Assembly (NCBI GenBank): GCA_022059125.1
Contig: JAEUWY010000006.1
Span: forward strand, 372,001-436,000
DNA: 64,000 nucleotides
Direction: 5' to 3'
Source of the DNA: Corynespora cassiicola
Lineage: Eukaryota > Ascomycota > Dothideomycetes > Pleosporales > Corynesporascaceae
Shown: one piece after another, positions 1-10,733 of the stretch
Position numbering within the stretch: position 1 is the stretch's first letter
Layout of the letters: the number at the start of each line of letters is the position of its first letter
Notes under the pieces: generated by a model
What the model was told of the DNA's origin: nothing
The model's database searches: none
The model's input: the letters and a program-made list of their open reading frames with translations, nothing else
Translations under genes and position numbers: made by a program

Positions 1-1053
1 CCATCTTTCCTCGTCGGCTCGCCGCCTGTCGTTTTCGGCCTTTTGCCTTTGGCGCTCTCTGTCGGCACGCTCATCCTCTTCGAACCTGACCTTCTTCTGC
101 TCTTCTTCTCTCGCGCGCTTCTTCTCTTCCTCCTTTTGGAGTTGCTCGGCGTAGGCGCGATCAGCATCCTCCTGGCGACTCTTTTCCAGGTTCTGCCTAC
201 GCAATTGGTCGCGGGCGTTGGCCCGACCGATGACCTCGGGAGCGTAAGAGGCAGAGGCAGACGGAGTACTGAAGCTCGAGTAGCTCAGAGGAGTAAGCCC
301 GTCAGGGGCCAAGGCGTCTAGTGTCGTCTTTTGAGGCTGAACCACCTTGGTCTTGAAGGGATCGGCGCGCGATGGCTTTGAAGACGTTGGTGTTTGCTGG
401 TGGACAATGGCAGGCTGCTGTCGGGCGGTCCTGTTCCGCAATGTGGGCGAGTCGGGTTCCGACACATGATACAAGGACGGAGTTTGGCTCGATGTAAAGG
501 ATGAGGCTGAGGAAGCGTGGCGGTGGTGGCTGGGGAGAGCAGTCCTAGAGTACGAAGGATCGAAGGCGACAGGGGGGACGGTAGCCTCCGGGTAGCCAGT
601 CCGGACCCTGTTGGACGAAGCGTCAGATCCAGGAGAGTCGATGGTGCCTTCATTGGATGCAATAGACGAAGCGCCGAGCGAAGACCTCTTGTACCTAGTT
701 TGGAAGGAGACGGATGGAGGGTACTTTTTGGACTTCCTGGAGCCAACCTCGATGACAATTTCGGGCTTGATGGCGCGGGAGCCGTCGCGGAACGAATTTC
801 GTCTCCCGCTAGAGCTAGGCCGGTGCTGCTCTACATGATAGGTGCCGGAACCATTCGGTGTGGGTGGATCGATGGAGGAGGGAGAGGAAGTGCTGTCACG
901 GGAACTAGGAGAAGGCATATAGTACTGGCGCGTCTCCCGGGTCACCTTGGAGCACAGGCTGGCTGAGGTGGCTTTGCGGCAGCGAGTGGTATGCTCGTAC
1001 TTTTCGCTGCGGCCGTTGTCCCCAATGTAGACACGCTCCTCGATCTTGCACAT
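1..1053 (-). CDS. Hypothetical coiled-coil protein, partial (C-terminus beyond left edge)
   Basis: An open frame runs without a stop from the ATG at 1053-1051 to the left edge, giving about 351 residues. It begins MCKIEERVY, followed by a short conserved-looking stretch with spaced cysteines (TTRCRKATSASLCSKV) and an RETRQYY motif. Many uncharacterised fungal proteins start in a similar way; this is recalled, not searched. A long Ser/Pro-rich, probably disordered segment follows. The last 70 or so visible residues are almost entirely Glu, Arg, Lys and Gln (for example KEEEKKRAREEEQKKV) and should form a charged coiled coil. No catalytic motif is visible and I do not assign a function. The gene faces away from a 6.3 kb gene-free region, which must contain its promoter. 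The start is the first ATG of the frame. The real C-terminus is unknown. Confidence 0.75.
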   Translation of the reverse strand, partial: MCKIEERVYIGDNGRSEKYEHTTRCRKATSASLCSKVTRETRQYYMPSPSSRDSTSSPSSIDPPTPNGSGTYHVEQHRPSSSGRRNSFRDGSRAIKPEIVIEVGSRKSKKYPPSVSFQTRYKRSSLGASSIASNEGTIDSPGSDASSNRVRTGYPEATVPPVAFDPSYSRTALPSHHRHASSASSFTSSQTPSLYHVSEPDSPTLRNRTARQQPAIVHQQTPTSSKPSRADPFKTKVVQPQKTTLDALAPDGLTPLSYSSFSTPSASASYAPEVIGRANARDQLRRQNLEKSRQEDADRAYAEQLQKEEEKKRAREEEQKKVRFEEDERADRERQRQKAENDRRRADEERW

Positions 1054-2385
1054 GGCTTCGGGAGCTGTCCGAGGTGCTTGTGGTAGCGGTCGAGGCGAGG
1101 GTGTCGAAGGGGTGTGAGTATACCTCAACCTTCCGAGACGGGTAGGTTGGGGTTTCCGGGGCTAGCGTTGGCCTTGCGATGGGAGAGAAATGGATCCCGA
1201 AAGCAATTCCGAAGCTAAGGGGTGATGGTGGGAGGGGCGGGAAGCGTGCAGTGAATTGCAAAGAATGCTCGGTATGAGCGCAGAGGTATGCTGCTATGAG
1301 GGGTAAATCAAGGAGTCATAAACGTCTTCTCGTGTGCTCTTACGGTTTCGGGTTGCGAGGGACGGGGAGGTCGATGACTATTTAAGGGAGCAGGTGACGG
1401 CCCAACTGAGACAAGCCGCCAGGTTGGATGAGTGTACTGGTAAGAGGAGGCGAGGTCGGATTGGGACGAGGTGTAAGAAGCGACCACACTGAGGCAAAAA
1501 ATGATGTGCAGATGGCGGTGCAGAGGGTATGCAGAGGGTATGCAAGCAAGAGGGGACCAGCCCTACCGGGGCGCGGCAGGTTATATGTGGCCCGGAGGGG
1601 GAGTGGGCGAAGCGCAGACTGTAGCCTGAAGGCGCGCTGCGAATGGCCGGGGCAGAGAAATGAGAACGCTCAGCACGCCCATAGCGCGAGACAAGGCCCG
1701 GAGCAAAAAACGAGGAAAAAACGAGCCAGGCGGCGGCGGCGGGCGGGCGCGCAGGGCAGGACAGGGCAGGGCAATGCAGCATGGAGCCCATGGAGCCATG
1801 GCAGCCGGCGGATGAGCGAGGGCCACAGCCGTGGGGTCCATATGTTCTGTTCTGCGAACCAGTGCAACAGGCGCAAGCAGCGCGCCGCCATGCACTGCCC
1901 CGGAACAGGACAGGAGGGTCAGGATGGGACAGGGAGGGGAGGGGGGCCACGGCCCAAGAGCGCGCCCTGCGAGCAGACGACCAGACGGCGAGACGACGGG
2001 CCCGGCGTGGGACATCAGAACAGGAGCAAAAATGGAGCCGTGGGCGTGCGAGGCGTCGAGTCCGCTGGAGCCATTCGCCCGCGGCGGCCCTGTCTCAGGC
2101 TCGGGCAGCCATCGAGGCCGCTTTGTCAGAAGGGCAGCAACAACAGGGGCCGACGAGGGCCGGACAGGTTGCGATGCCGTGGGCGTGGACGTGGGCGTGG
2201 GCGTGCGAGTTTGGGCGTCGGTCAATCAGGAGCAGCACTCACAGCTGAGGGCCATGGCTGCGCGGCGGAGGCGGTGCCAGTGTCATCATGGCCGGACCCC
2301 CTATCACCACGGCTCCCAGCGAGAGGGCTCTCGCAGGCCACTAGCCACAGGCCGGGCAAGGGGGGCGCCAGGCACGCCGTCGCCG

Positions 2386-2430
2386 GGTGGAGGTGGTGGT
2401 GGAGGTGGGAGTGGGAGTGGTGGTGGTGAT
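2386..2430 (+). repeat. G-rich GGT/GGA tract
   Basis: The plus strand is a nearly pure G-rich run of GGTGG, GGAGG and GGGAG units. It has many closely spaced GG and GGG blocks and could form a G-quadruplex. Just upstream (about 2177-2215) GTGGGCGTGG-type units are repeated. Confidence 0.7.
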
Positions 2431-2627
2431 CAGCGCCCAATGGGCCCGATGATAATTGCCTCTTCGCCGGGAGTCGAGGTCGAGGGCTTGGCCTGCCCAT
2501 TCGCCGGCGGGGCTCCATGGTGGAATTGCTGGGGGGGCTCCAGTGCTGGGTCTCCATGGCTCCCTATGCAGCTCAAGAGCGGGCGCTAGTGGGACGCACC
2601 GTCTATCAGGCCCACGCATGCCGACCG

Positions 2628-2672
2628 ACGCCTACGCCTACGCCTGTGCCTACGCCGGTGCCTACGCCCGTG
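2628..2672 (+). repeat. Hexanucleotide CCTACG/CCTGTG repeat
   Basis: Successive, slightly diverged six-base units (CCTACG, CCTGTG, CCGGTG) lie in the gene-free region. This is a short microsatellite with no sign of coding use. Confidence 0.6.
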
Positions 2673-3032
2673 GCCAGCGTTCGCAGCATCACGGCATCAC
2701 CACCTCGCCGCACCCTGGCCCCTCGATGCATCTCGTTGTCGCAGACCACCCTCATCATCACGGCCGTCACGGGACCACACGCGCGCTAGCCGGACCCCGC
2801 CTGACTTGACCTGCCACTCCGCCTTGCTGCCTTGAGCCCCGGCCGAAGTCGGGACATGTGTCGACATCACCATCCCTCCGCGCTGCACCACCAGAAGGCA
2901 GCCGGCTGGCCACCGGTCGCTCGCAGCGACTCGATTGTTCTCTGCTTGCCGCTAGCCCGTATCCTGGGCGCCCTGCCACGCTGCTGACGCCTGGCGCCTG
3001 TCGACGCCATGTAGTGCCGTTTCGTCCCACCC

Positions 3033-3072
3033 CAAGCTCCCAAGCTCCCAAGCTCCCAAGCTCCCAAGCTCT
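3033..3072 (+). repeat. Perfect 8-bp tandem repeat, five copies
   Basis: The unit CAAGCTCC is repeated four times exactly, and a fifth copy differs only in its last base. It is a young minisatellite, likely to vary in length between strains. Confidence 0.85.
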
Positions 3073-6000
3073 CCCCAGCATCCCGCCTCCCCAGCACCCT
3101 CACCACCTCCATACTCACCACCTCCATCCTCAGCCTCGCGTCCAGGCCGCGTCAAATGCCCACGCGTGCGTGCGCTTTCCCATGGCAGCCACGGTTGGGG
3201 GCCGCGGGTCTGCATGCTGCGTGGAAACGTGCACTCCGAAGACCGCCATCCAAGCCGCTGGCCTGGACGCCTCTTCGAGTCGCATCCATTGGGAAGGACG
3301 GGCGGCTGCTTTGGGCAATGTGCGATGAGCAGCTCCAGCCTCGGTCAGCAGCCACACTTTAGCGTCGAGGCGCACGACAAGAATCGGTGTAGCAGTCCAG
3401 TCCCCTACTGCTAGCGAGCGAGCGAACCCTCCGGTCGGTAACTTTGCCTGTCATCTTCTGTCATTCCACATGGCCGTGAGGCTGCCCCAGTTTTGCCTCT
3501 GCTCGCATCCATGGACGTGGCCCAAAATAGCCCCCGTCAGGTCCGACGTTGCAAACGCGCGAAACACGTGAGGCAAGATTCGGCCGCAGTCAGTGCGGGG
3601 CTCGCGCGGGTAATTCTTTTTCTCCTCCAGTTTCCTCCATCCAAAACAAGCCTCGACGCGGAAAATCCTCCGGCTAAACAGTGCGACGGCTGGTCCTGAC
3701 ACGGCGGACAAGCAGCTGCAGCACAGCCACACAGCCACACGCAGTGGCACAGCTCCCCTCCACCCCTCCAGCACCACCACCACCTGAGCAATCATCTCTC
3801 CAACCATGCGATTCCCGTCTCACCACCTACTCAGCCTCGCTTCAACAAGCCGCTGCTGTGTAACGCTCCATTAATTCCCGCATGCACTGGTTGCTCCGGC
3901 CGGCCTTCCGGCCAACTTGGCTTTCGGTCATTTCTCAGTGAGAGCGACATACGGGCGACGAACTGCTGCGAACGCTTCCCACACGGCCCCGGCACGCCAT
4001 AGCCCCGAGCGCGCCAACTACCGCTTCCGACCATGCGCGTCAACCGGCGGTTGTGGACAGCCACACTGTAGATTGACAGAGACCAGATGCCCATAATAAT
4101 CGCGCAACCCGCATGGCCTTGGATCTTCCACGGCACGGTTTGGCCCATGCGCCAGACCCGTCTCAACGGCCTGCATGTCGGCCTCAGCTCCTTGCGCCAT
4201 CATGTCCGTAGCCTTTGCCGTCCAAACCGCTTTGTGAATTTCAATCTCCATCTCTGCAACCTCACCGCCAGTCTCGAGCCCTTGCGAATCCGTCGCAATT
4301 CGCCTCTCTTCTTTTCGCCGCGTTTCTTGCTTTTCCCGGGCCCAAAACAGGCCCAAAATCTCACCGTTGCTCGATTCTCCCCACAGCCCCCAATGTTGGC
4401 TTACCGACAAGCCAATCCTTCCGTATCGTGCATCAGGGTCTCTAATCTCCTTTTGCATGCACCAGCCACAAGCCACTTCTCCGTGCCACCATCCTCCGCA
4501 TGCCTAGAACCCGGACCTGTCCATCGCCATCGAATTCCGCATGGGAATGGGGCTGGTGACGGCGTTTTGTCACCATGCAGATGGATCAATGGCGTTTTCG
4601 AACAGGACCTTGTCCAGCTGAAGCTGCTGCAAGGCCCGCCGTAGAGTGGAGATGATTTTCTGCACACGGCAGGCACGCAAGGCTGCAGCCATCGCTGCCC
4701 CCGCCTCTCCATCCTCACCTCTGCTTTCGATGACTCAGCCGTCCTTGGCATACTGATTATTCAGGAAGCAATGGTTACGCCTACGCGGACCTTCTCGAGG
4801 CTTTGGCGGCTTCGCGTGGTAGGTCGCTGTGTCACACAATGGCACTGTCCCTGCCACTTTCATCCGTCCAATCCACCAGCGGACCACCCGCCACTCCATG
4901 ACTAAGCTACCTACCTCCTACCTAAGCGCCAGCAGCTCCGTCCGACTTGCCATTTGCCTCTTTTTCCTACCAAAGAAGCTCGTCCGACAGGATACTACTA
5001 GGCCCAAATGCGGGCCAAGCGAGGAGCTGGTCCGTCCAGACACCCTGCTGCGTCTTCTAGGAAGACCACACCCAATGTCTCGCCCACAAACGCGCTACTC
5101 TCAAACACCTCCCTCGTTCTCGGATTTCGTTCCCCTGCTTTGGTAAACATGCTCGCCGACTCCCACGTCTCGATTCCCGGGGTGCAAGAAGCTACCTCGG
5201 CCCCGCCGCATGCCCCGCCCTACCTGGTCCAGATTTCCCTTCCCTGCCGCCGCTGTGCCTCATGACGACGCTCGACGCCTGATGATGCATCCAAGAACGC
5301 GCCATGGATGTAGCTATGTCTTACCACACGCGTTGGGTCGCCACGCTCTCACGTGCCTGTGTCACGCCAGCACAGCACAACACCGTCCGTCCGTGTCGGG
5401 CCTGCTTCGGGCATGTCGACTGGTACGTGTCTCACTTTCTAGGCATCTGTGAAGAATTTTTTATTGCCGCAGCTGTATTGGAAGGTGGAGCTTCGGGGTT
5501 GTGGGCAAAATCGGTGTGGTGACTGAATGGCGCCTCGGGGGAGCCTCGTGGCCTGAGGTTGAGGGTGGTGATGCCTGGGCTGGGACGTACGGGAGGGGTG
5601 GGTTCCGGGTTATGCGGCATTCTTTTTTGTTGAGAAGACTTTGAGAGGGGCGTTGGATTTCTTTTTGGGTATGAGTTGAGCGGCGTGGAGACTTGGTCTT
5701 CCTGCCACTTGGTCCACGTTTGCGTCACGAGAGCTACTGACGATACACTGACCATCGACTTCAGCAGGTTTGGAGTCATCGAGCCCGCTCAAGCCTAAAG
5801 AGGCACTTCAATAATCTCCCAATACTCTGGGTTTCAGATGACGATATTTTTCCCCTCCAAAAAAAACTCGTTACTTGTCCACCCGCGCCACGCGACTACC
5901 ACTCGACCTTCCGTCCACAGTAAGAAAAAAAAAATACAAAACCACATTGAATCTGAGGTATCTCCGACGATAACTCTGTCTACCTAATTTGAATACCTCT

Positions 6001-6958
6001 GCAAACAAAATACATCGCTGTCCCCGCACATACACCCACCCCATACGCGCCTCCCCACAGTACCGCACCTCATCTTCCCGCGTCTCGCAAAACAAGTACA
6101 CACACAGTCTTATTCTGTACAGTTTGAAGTGAAAGCCGTGTTTATCTTCAAAAAATTGTAGGCGTTGAGGCGTTTCTCAGTATTAGTGACACATGGGTTG
6201 AGTGTGAAGCGGTGAAAGTGGATTTACACGTGGGCGCTCTCCCTTAAACTTCGAATTTTACTTACATTTTTACGCTCACTTTCACTATATACTGTGTTTT
6301 CTTTATAGAGAGAAACACAGCGCACGCAGCTTCTTGAGCTTACGTAGTATTTTCACTTTCACTCTTACTAAAGGGACAGGCATATAGCATCTATAACTAT
6401 AACTATACTCTTTACAGCACGTAGTACCTTCACTTTCACTCTTACACTTATATTTACACTTACCATCTTTCATGCTTATAGAGAAATAAACACATAGCGC
6501 GTACAGCTGCGGATAGACTCTACACTTGTATTCTGCAGCACTGCTCTTTTTACTTTACCCCGCCTACGCACTTGTATACACCATTCCGCACCCTTTGCCC
6601 GCACTTTCCTTCTTCCCACCCCACCTTCCCAACCCCTAAACCTAGATTTCCCCTCTCCACGCACCCCACCCAACTTGAATTCCGCACCACACCGCACCGC
6701 AGTGAAGGTCGAGACACTTCAATGCCTTTTCCAAAAAACCCCAAAAAAAAAAACACTTTGCCAGCATTTTCCAACCCCCAGCTCCACACCTCCCAGCCTC
6801 GCACATTCGCGCAGCGCGTCACAGAACAAGAGAAAATGATGATATCAACAGACACCTCCGCACGGCACGGCATCAGACGACCAATCCATCCCGCTTACTC
6901 CAGCGCCGTTTGGGGGGGAAGAAAAAATAAAATAAAAATTGACAGGTAGGTCTGATAT

Positions 6959-6992
6959 GCGTGCGTGCATGCATGCGTGCGTGCGTGCGTGT
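6959..6992 (+). repeat. GCGT/GCAT tetranucleotide microsatellite
   Basis: About eight units of GCGT, with two GCAT variants in the middle, lie in the sequence downstream of Mrp51. Confidence 0.8.
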
Positions 6993-7322
6993 ACATGTGC
7001 AACTCTGAGGAACCGCCCTCGCCTTTGACAACAACGGAGAAGGTGCCTCGCTGCACCCACGATGCAAAACGAGACGAGACGAGGTGAGCATCTATTGGCA
7101 CCATACAGGTAGAATGCATACCTGGCACGCAAGAAGCCCTCGGTCAGAATGATGAAAACTCAAAAAAGTCGGAATTTTGTACAGTAGTGTAGTACCTCTC
7201 CTCCCTACTCCCCCGTCACATCACATACCCCTCATCCGTCTAATGCATCTAATGTTACACATTTACATACACACACTCTCCCTCTCTCCCTCTCTCCTCT
7301 TGAATAGCTTACAGTCCCCTTT

Positions 7323-9005
7323 CTACCTCCCCACCGCCTCCCCCACACCCTCAAACCCCTGCCCCGGCCTAAAAGGCTCCGAAGCAGGCACTTCCCCCTT
7401 CCTCTCCTTCTGCTCCCTCCTCTTGGCCAACTTCTCCACCAACCTCTGCAAGTCCTTCGCCTGCGCACTATCCTCCCCGGCAGCTGCCGGTGCCCCCGCT
7501 CCCACGCCTCCGAGATCAGCGAGGGGATCGCGACTGCTAAACTCGCGGGCGGGGGGCTTATCCTCGAGCTCGCCGCGCGAGACGGCCACCTCGGCGCCGA
7601 CGGCGCGCGTGAGCCTCAAGTGGATGCGGCCGCTGTTTGACACGGCGGCGTACTGCGGGTGGACGGGCACCTTCCTGCCGCCGGGCGTGTGGATGTCAAT
7701 GTTGTACACGTCGCTGCGCGAGTTCTGGGTGCGGCTGGCGGCAGCGCGCCACTCGTCGTTTGCGACGAAGCCCGCGACACCGAGGCGGGCGTAGTCGGCC
7801 TTGTTGGTGGACGTTTCGATGGGCTGGACGACGCGGGCGGGGACGGGGGTGTGCTTGGCCTGCGGGCCGAGGATCGGGTGGTTGGCGAGGTGGGCGTTGG
7901 TGCGGAGGTAGCCCAGGCCGGCCGAAGGGTGAGTCGACAGAGGCGTTGTGTCGCCGGTGAAGCGCTTCTGGTTGACCACGTATTCGCTCGCTGACTGGTT
8001 GTAGGTGACGTCCTGCAGCTTCATCGGAGGAAGGCGGAGGAAGGGGATGATCAGCTTCTTGACCAGATTCGAGTGCCAGGGGTCCAGAGCAGCCTCGCGA
8101 CGGAGAACGCGGATGCCATTGGCAATATCCTCCTTGGAAATGGCAGACCATTCTGCTTCCTGCTTTGCATTGAGAGCCTCAGCTTCAGCAGCATCCAACG
8201 GCATGCCTTCCTCTGACTGCGCGCTGGCTTTCCGGGCTGCCACCTTGCGCTGGGCGTAAATCTCGCCCTTGACGTATTCGCGGAGGTAGCCGTTGAACTC
8301 TCCGCGTCTCTTCAAAAGCTCCCGAGAAACGTAATCGGAGAATTCGTCGGCGCTCATGCCTGGCAGCCATGGGCCCTCGTGCTTCCAGCGGCGGTTGTCT
8401 CGTGGAGCAGCGTCGGGCGCAGGTGGAGTGAACGGAGTGAACTGCGCCTTGCCCTTGCCCTTCTTTGCCTTCTTAATATTATTCCGCGAGCTCTCCTTGA
8501 TCGCCTCCAAGAAGAGACCAGCATCGTCCAGGCTCTTGTCGCTGTCATATGCGGTTGTGTCGGCGCGCTCCTCGAAAGCGCTCTTGGGCTTTGTCGCCGT
8601 CATGCCCGTTCCGTGCGTGAACTCCAAGTCCCTCATCATCGGAATTCCCAGCTCTTCGAATTTCTCTCGAGTCCGTACATGGTCAGCCGCCGAGTCGTAG
8701 TCGGTGATGTGCTCGATGGTATCCAATTGGTTTATCCGCAGGACGGGGTTGCTGGTCTGCACGATGCGTGACCGAGCTGGAATTGCTCGCTTGAGACCCC
8801 AGTCTCCGCGTGCAAGAGAGCTCTTGGTCGTAGTAATGGCCTGGTGGGTCGGGTAGGGAGTGGTTGCCGAGTCCGAGCCTTTCTGCGAGCCACTGCCAGA
8901 AGTTTCGCCAACGGCGGGTCGGGGAAGCGGGTTTGGGATGGCGAATAAACGCGAATTGCGCAGCAAGTTCGAGGCTGGCGACAGGCTCTGTCGTCGGAGA
9001 GCCAT
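7323..9005 (-). CDS. MRP51: Mitochondrial small-subunit ribosomal protein Mrp51 (bS1m)
   Basis: This is an intronless frame of 560 residues. The N-terminus (LLRNSRLFAIPNPLPRP, then PYPTHQAITTTKSSLARGDW and GLKRAIPARSR) matches what I recall of fungal Mrp51, including the PYPTHQAI and LARGDWGLKR blocks and the following DTIEHITDY element. Mrp51 belongs to the fungal mitochondrial 37S subunit and in yeast promotes translation of mitochondrial mRNAs. The basic, Ser-rich start is consistent with mitochondrial import. Basic segments near residues 180-210 and a Lys/Arg-rich C-terminus (KRREQKERKGE) suit an RNA-binding ribosomal protein. The start is the first ATG, directly before the conserved LLRNSRLF block. 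The gene lies downstream of Rtr1 on the same strand, 813 bp away, and the two appear to be transcribed separately. Confidence 0.88.
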   Translation of the reverse strand: MALRRQSLSPASNLLRNSRLFAIPNPLPRPAVGETSGSGSQKGSDSATTPYPTHQAITTTKSSLARGDWGLKRAIPARSRIVQTSNPVLRINQLDTIEHITDYDSAADHVRTREKFEELGIPMMRDLEFTHGTGMTATKPKSAFEERADTTAYDSDKSLDDAGLFLEAIKESSRNNIKKAKKGKGKAQFTPFTPPAPDAAPRDNRRWKHEGPWLPGMSADEFSDYVSRELLKRRGEFNGYLREYVKGEIYAQRKVAARKASAQSEEGMPLDAAEAEALNAKQEAEWSAISKEDIANGIRVLRREAALDPWHSNLVKKLIIPFLRLPPMKLQDVTYNQSASEYVVNQKRFTGDTTPLSTHPSAGLGYLRTNAHLANHPILGPQAKHTPVPARVVQPIETSTNKADYARLGVAGFVANDEWRAAASRTQNSRSDVYNIDIHTPGGRKVPVHPQYAAVSNSGRIHLRLTRAVGAEVAVSRGELEDKPPAREFSSRDPLADLGGVGAGAPAAAGEDSAQAKDLQRLVEKLAKRREQKERKGEVPASEPFRPGQGFEGVGEAVGR

Positions 9006-9818
9006 TTTGATGCGACAGCCGCGGTCTGGGCGTCAATGGCGGCTGAAGTGATGTTGATGGCTCTACGCGGAGGTGAGAAATCGTGAAGGGGCGGCGAGGA
9101 TCAACGTTTGGCCGCCTTGGCACTGATCCACCTCGTCCGGCCAATGGCAGTCCATTGCCGCCGCAGCGGGCATGCCGTGATGCAACTGGGGTTGGCACAT
9201 GCGCGTACAAGGATAGCAAGGCAAGAGTTGCTAGGGGCTTGTAATTTTTTTGTTAATCAAGCAAGTTCAGTTGTTGTCTATCCGATCTCGCGTGTGTTTT
9301 GATTTTGCTCCGCAGACGCATTCCAGTTGCGTCGGACGTTAGTGATCTACCAATTGACTAGTTGTGGCACCATTCAACCCACCACGCCTTGACTGATGTA
9401 CTAAGCTTCACAAGATCTCGAATTTTACGCAGTTTGGGATCGGCATTTCTACCCAAGCCTATTACTGGCATATCGCCTATACAGCAGTGATCCGAGAAAA
9501 ATCGGCTGATTCGGCTGGTGCGCCATAGACGGCATTTATGTCTTGTGACCCCCAAATCATTCTCACTTGTTCCAGGGACCTCGATTATGAGCCATATCCA
9601 CATGCTTCCACTCCAGATACTATAGTATCTTGGGTTGGTTATGCAATTTCCTTGCAATTGACGGGTTGTGCTTGTAATAGTTCGACGAGCACATAGTGCA
9701 ACAGCATTTCGACACCAGATCGGCACACTCGCAAAAAAATGTCTGCAGGATGTATTAGATTCGGTGCAGTCCGGATGTTCTGAGCCCAATGCGTTGAAAT
9801 TCAATTGACGTCATCGGG
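9006..9818. other. Intergenic region between RTR1 and MRP51
   Basis: This 813-base spacer holds the MRP51 promoter and RTR1 3' end. A 148-codon open frame on the minus strand (9358-9804) has no recognisable domain, and I treat it as chance. Confidence 0.55.
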
Positions 9819-10733
9819 TCAGATGGGAAGATGCTTGTCCCAGTCCGCACCGTCCTCGGACTCGTCATCGTCGTCATCGTCAGAGTGCTTGGTCTTCTTC
9901 TGCTTGTCAGCACGTGGCACATGGCCCTCGATGGCCAGATGCGCCTGGCTGCCCTGGTTAGCAGGTGATGGTGCCACCGGAGCTCCGGTAGCGACTCGTT
10001 CTTTGATTTCGCTCTGTAGAATGTCATCACTGGCCTTGCTCAGCTGGCCTGGCTTCTCGCCGCGCTCGAGAGCAAGTGTGGCAAGGGCGTCCTCGCGCAG
10101 GGCCCAGGCAGCCTCTTCGTCGTCCTCGTCCTGGTTGGCGGCGGGCTTGGGAGGGGCATCGTTCTTGAGTCGGATGGGCAGCACGGTGCGGTGTTCCTCT
10201 GTGTTGTCGACCATCAGCTCGATCTTGGCCTTGTAGCCGCCCTGCCGCATCCACGCAGGCTCTTCGTTGAGCTGCACCTTGACGTAGAGGGCCCGGCGCG
10301 CGCAGTCGTCGGAGCACCAGACCTCGAGCACCTTGCGGTCGACAATCTCGACGCCATGCTCCGTGTCGATGAAGTGCTTCTTCGCACGGGAGGGGGCCTT
10401 GCGCTTGGGGCGCGGGCAGAGAGCATAGCCGCACTTGTCGACAATGTTGCGCTCCTCGATGAGCGAGTCGTAGTCGGCGGGCTGGAAGGGGACCATGGAC
10501 TCGGTGAAGCGCAGGGCATCGGCGGGCGAGGGGCGCTTGGGGTCGGCGGTGGGCGAGGGGGGAAAGTCCATGAGGGTGATGATGGCGTCCAGGACCTGCT
10601 TCTCGACGTCCTTGCGCTGCTGGAGCAGGTTTGCGTGGTGCAGGGCGGCGTCCAGCTGGCGCTTGCTGGGGGCGCGGTCGGCGCCGGAGCCTCCCGGGGC
10701 ATGGGCGACGATGGCCGGCGGCGGCGGCGCCAT
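9819..10733 (-). CDS. RTR1: Rtr1/RPAP2-family RNA polymerase II CTD phosphatase
   Basis: The protein has 304 residues. Rtr1/RPAP2 proteins act on phosphoserine 5 of the Rpb1 C-terminal domain and assist Pol II assembly and import. The diagnostic zinc-binding domain is visible: CGYALC (C101 and C106), then WCSDDCARRALYVKVQL (C140 and C144). It is a C-x4-C ... C-x3-C arrangement followed by the typical helix ending in NEEPAW. An N-terminal helical segment (residues 23-52) precedes the domain, as in the family. The C-terminus is acidic (DDDDDDESEDGADWDKHLP). The frame stays open upstream of 10733, but that part has no ATG and is Arg/Pro/His-rich, so I chose the ATG at 10733. RTR1 is divergent from BBC1, with 511 bp between the two start codons. 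Confidence 0.9.
   Translation of the reverse strand: MAPPPPAIVAHAPGGSGADRAPSKRQLDAALHHANLLQQRKDVEKQVLDAIITLMDFPPSPTADPKRPSPADALRFTESMVPFQPADYDSLIEERNIVDKCGYALCPRPKRKAPSRAKKHFIDTEHGVEIVDRKVLEVWCSDDCARRALYVKVQLNEEPAWMRQGGYKAKIELMVDNTEEHRTVLPIRLKNDAPPKPAANQDEDDEEAAWALREDALATLALERGEKPGQLSKASDDILQSEIKERVATGAPVAPSPANQGSQAHLAIEGHVPRADKQKKTKHSDDDDDDESEDGADWDKHLPI

Larger units (their letters stand above)
1054..7322. other. 6.3 kb gene-free region
   Basis: I find no supportable gene between the start of the left-edge gene and the stop of Mrp51. Open frames here overlap on both strands, have biased composition and match no family I know. The stretch from about 1.6 to 3.1 kb is G/C-rich with simple repeats. 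From about 5.8 to 6.5 kb it is AT-rich with repeated CTTTCACT-like segments. It probably holds the upstream region and 5' UTR of the left-edge gene plus the Mrp51 3' UTR. A non-coding RNA cannot be excluded. Confidence 0.6.

Noticed and set aside
1428..2589. Overlapping long open frames on both strands, up to 333 codons
   Set aside because: They overlap one another in several frames and their residues are dominated by Arg, Gly and Ala as expected from G/C-rich DNA. No domain and no splice pattern supports them.
4087..4644. 185-codon plus-strand frame in the 6.3 kb gene-free region
   Set aside because: No recognisable motif, a patchy Pro/Leu/Arg composition, and competing frames on the other strand. 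It is likely chance in an ORF-permissive G/C-rich region.
9358..9804. 148-codon minus-strand frame after RTR1
   Set aside because: No domain, unusual Cys/Trp/Arg content, and it lies in the expected 3' UTR and spacer.
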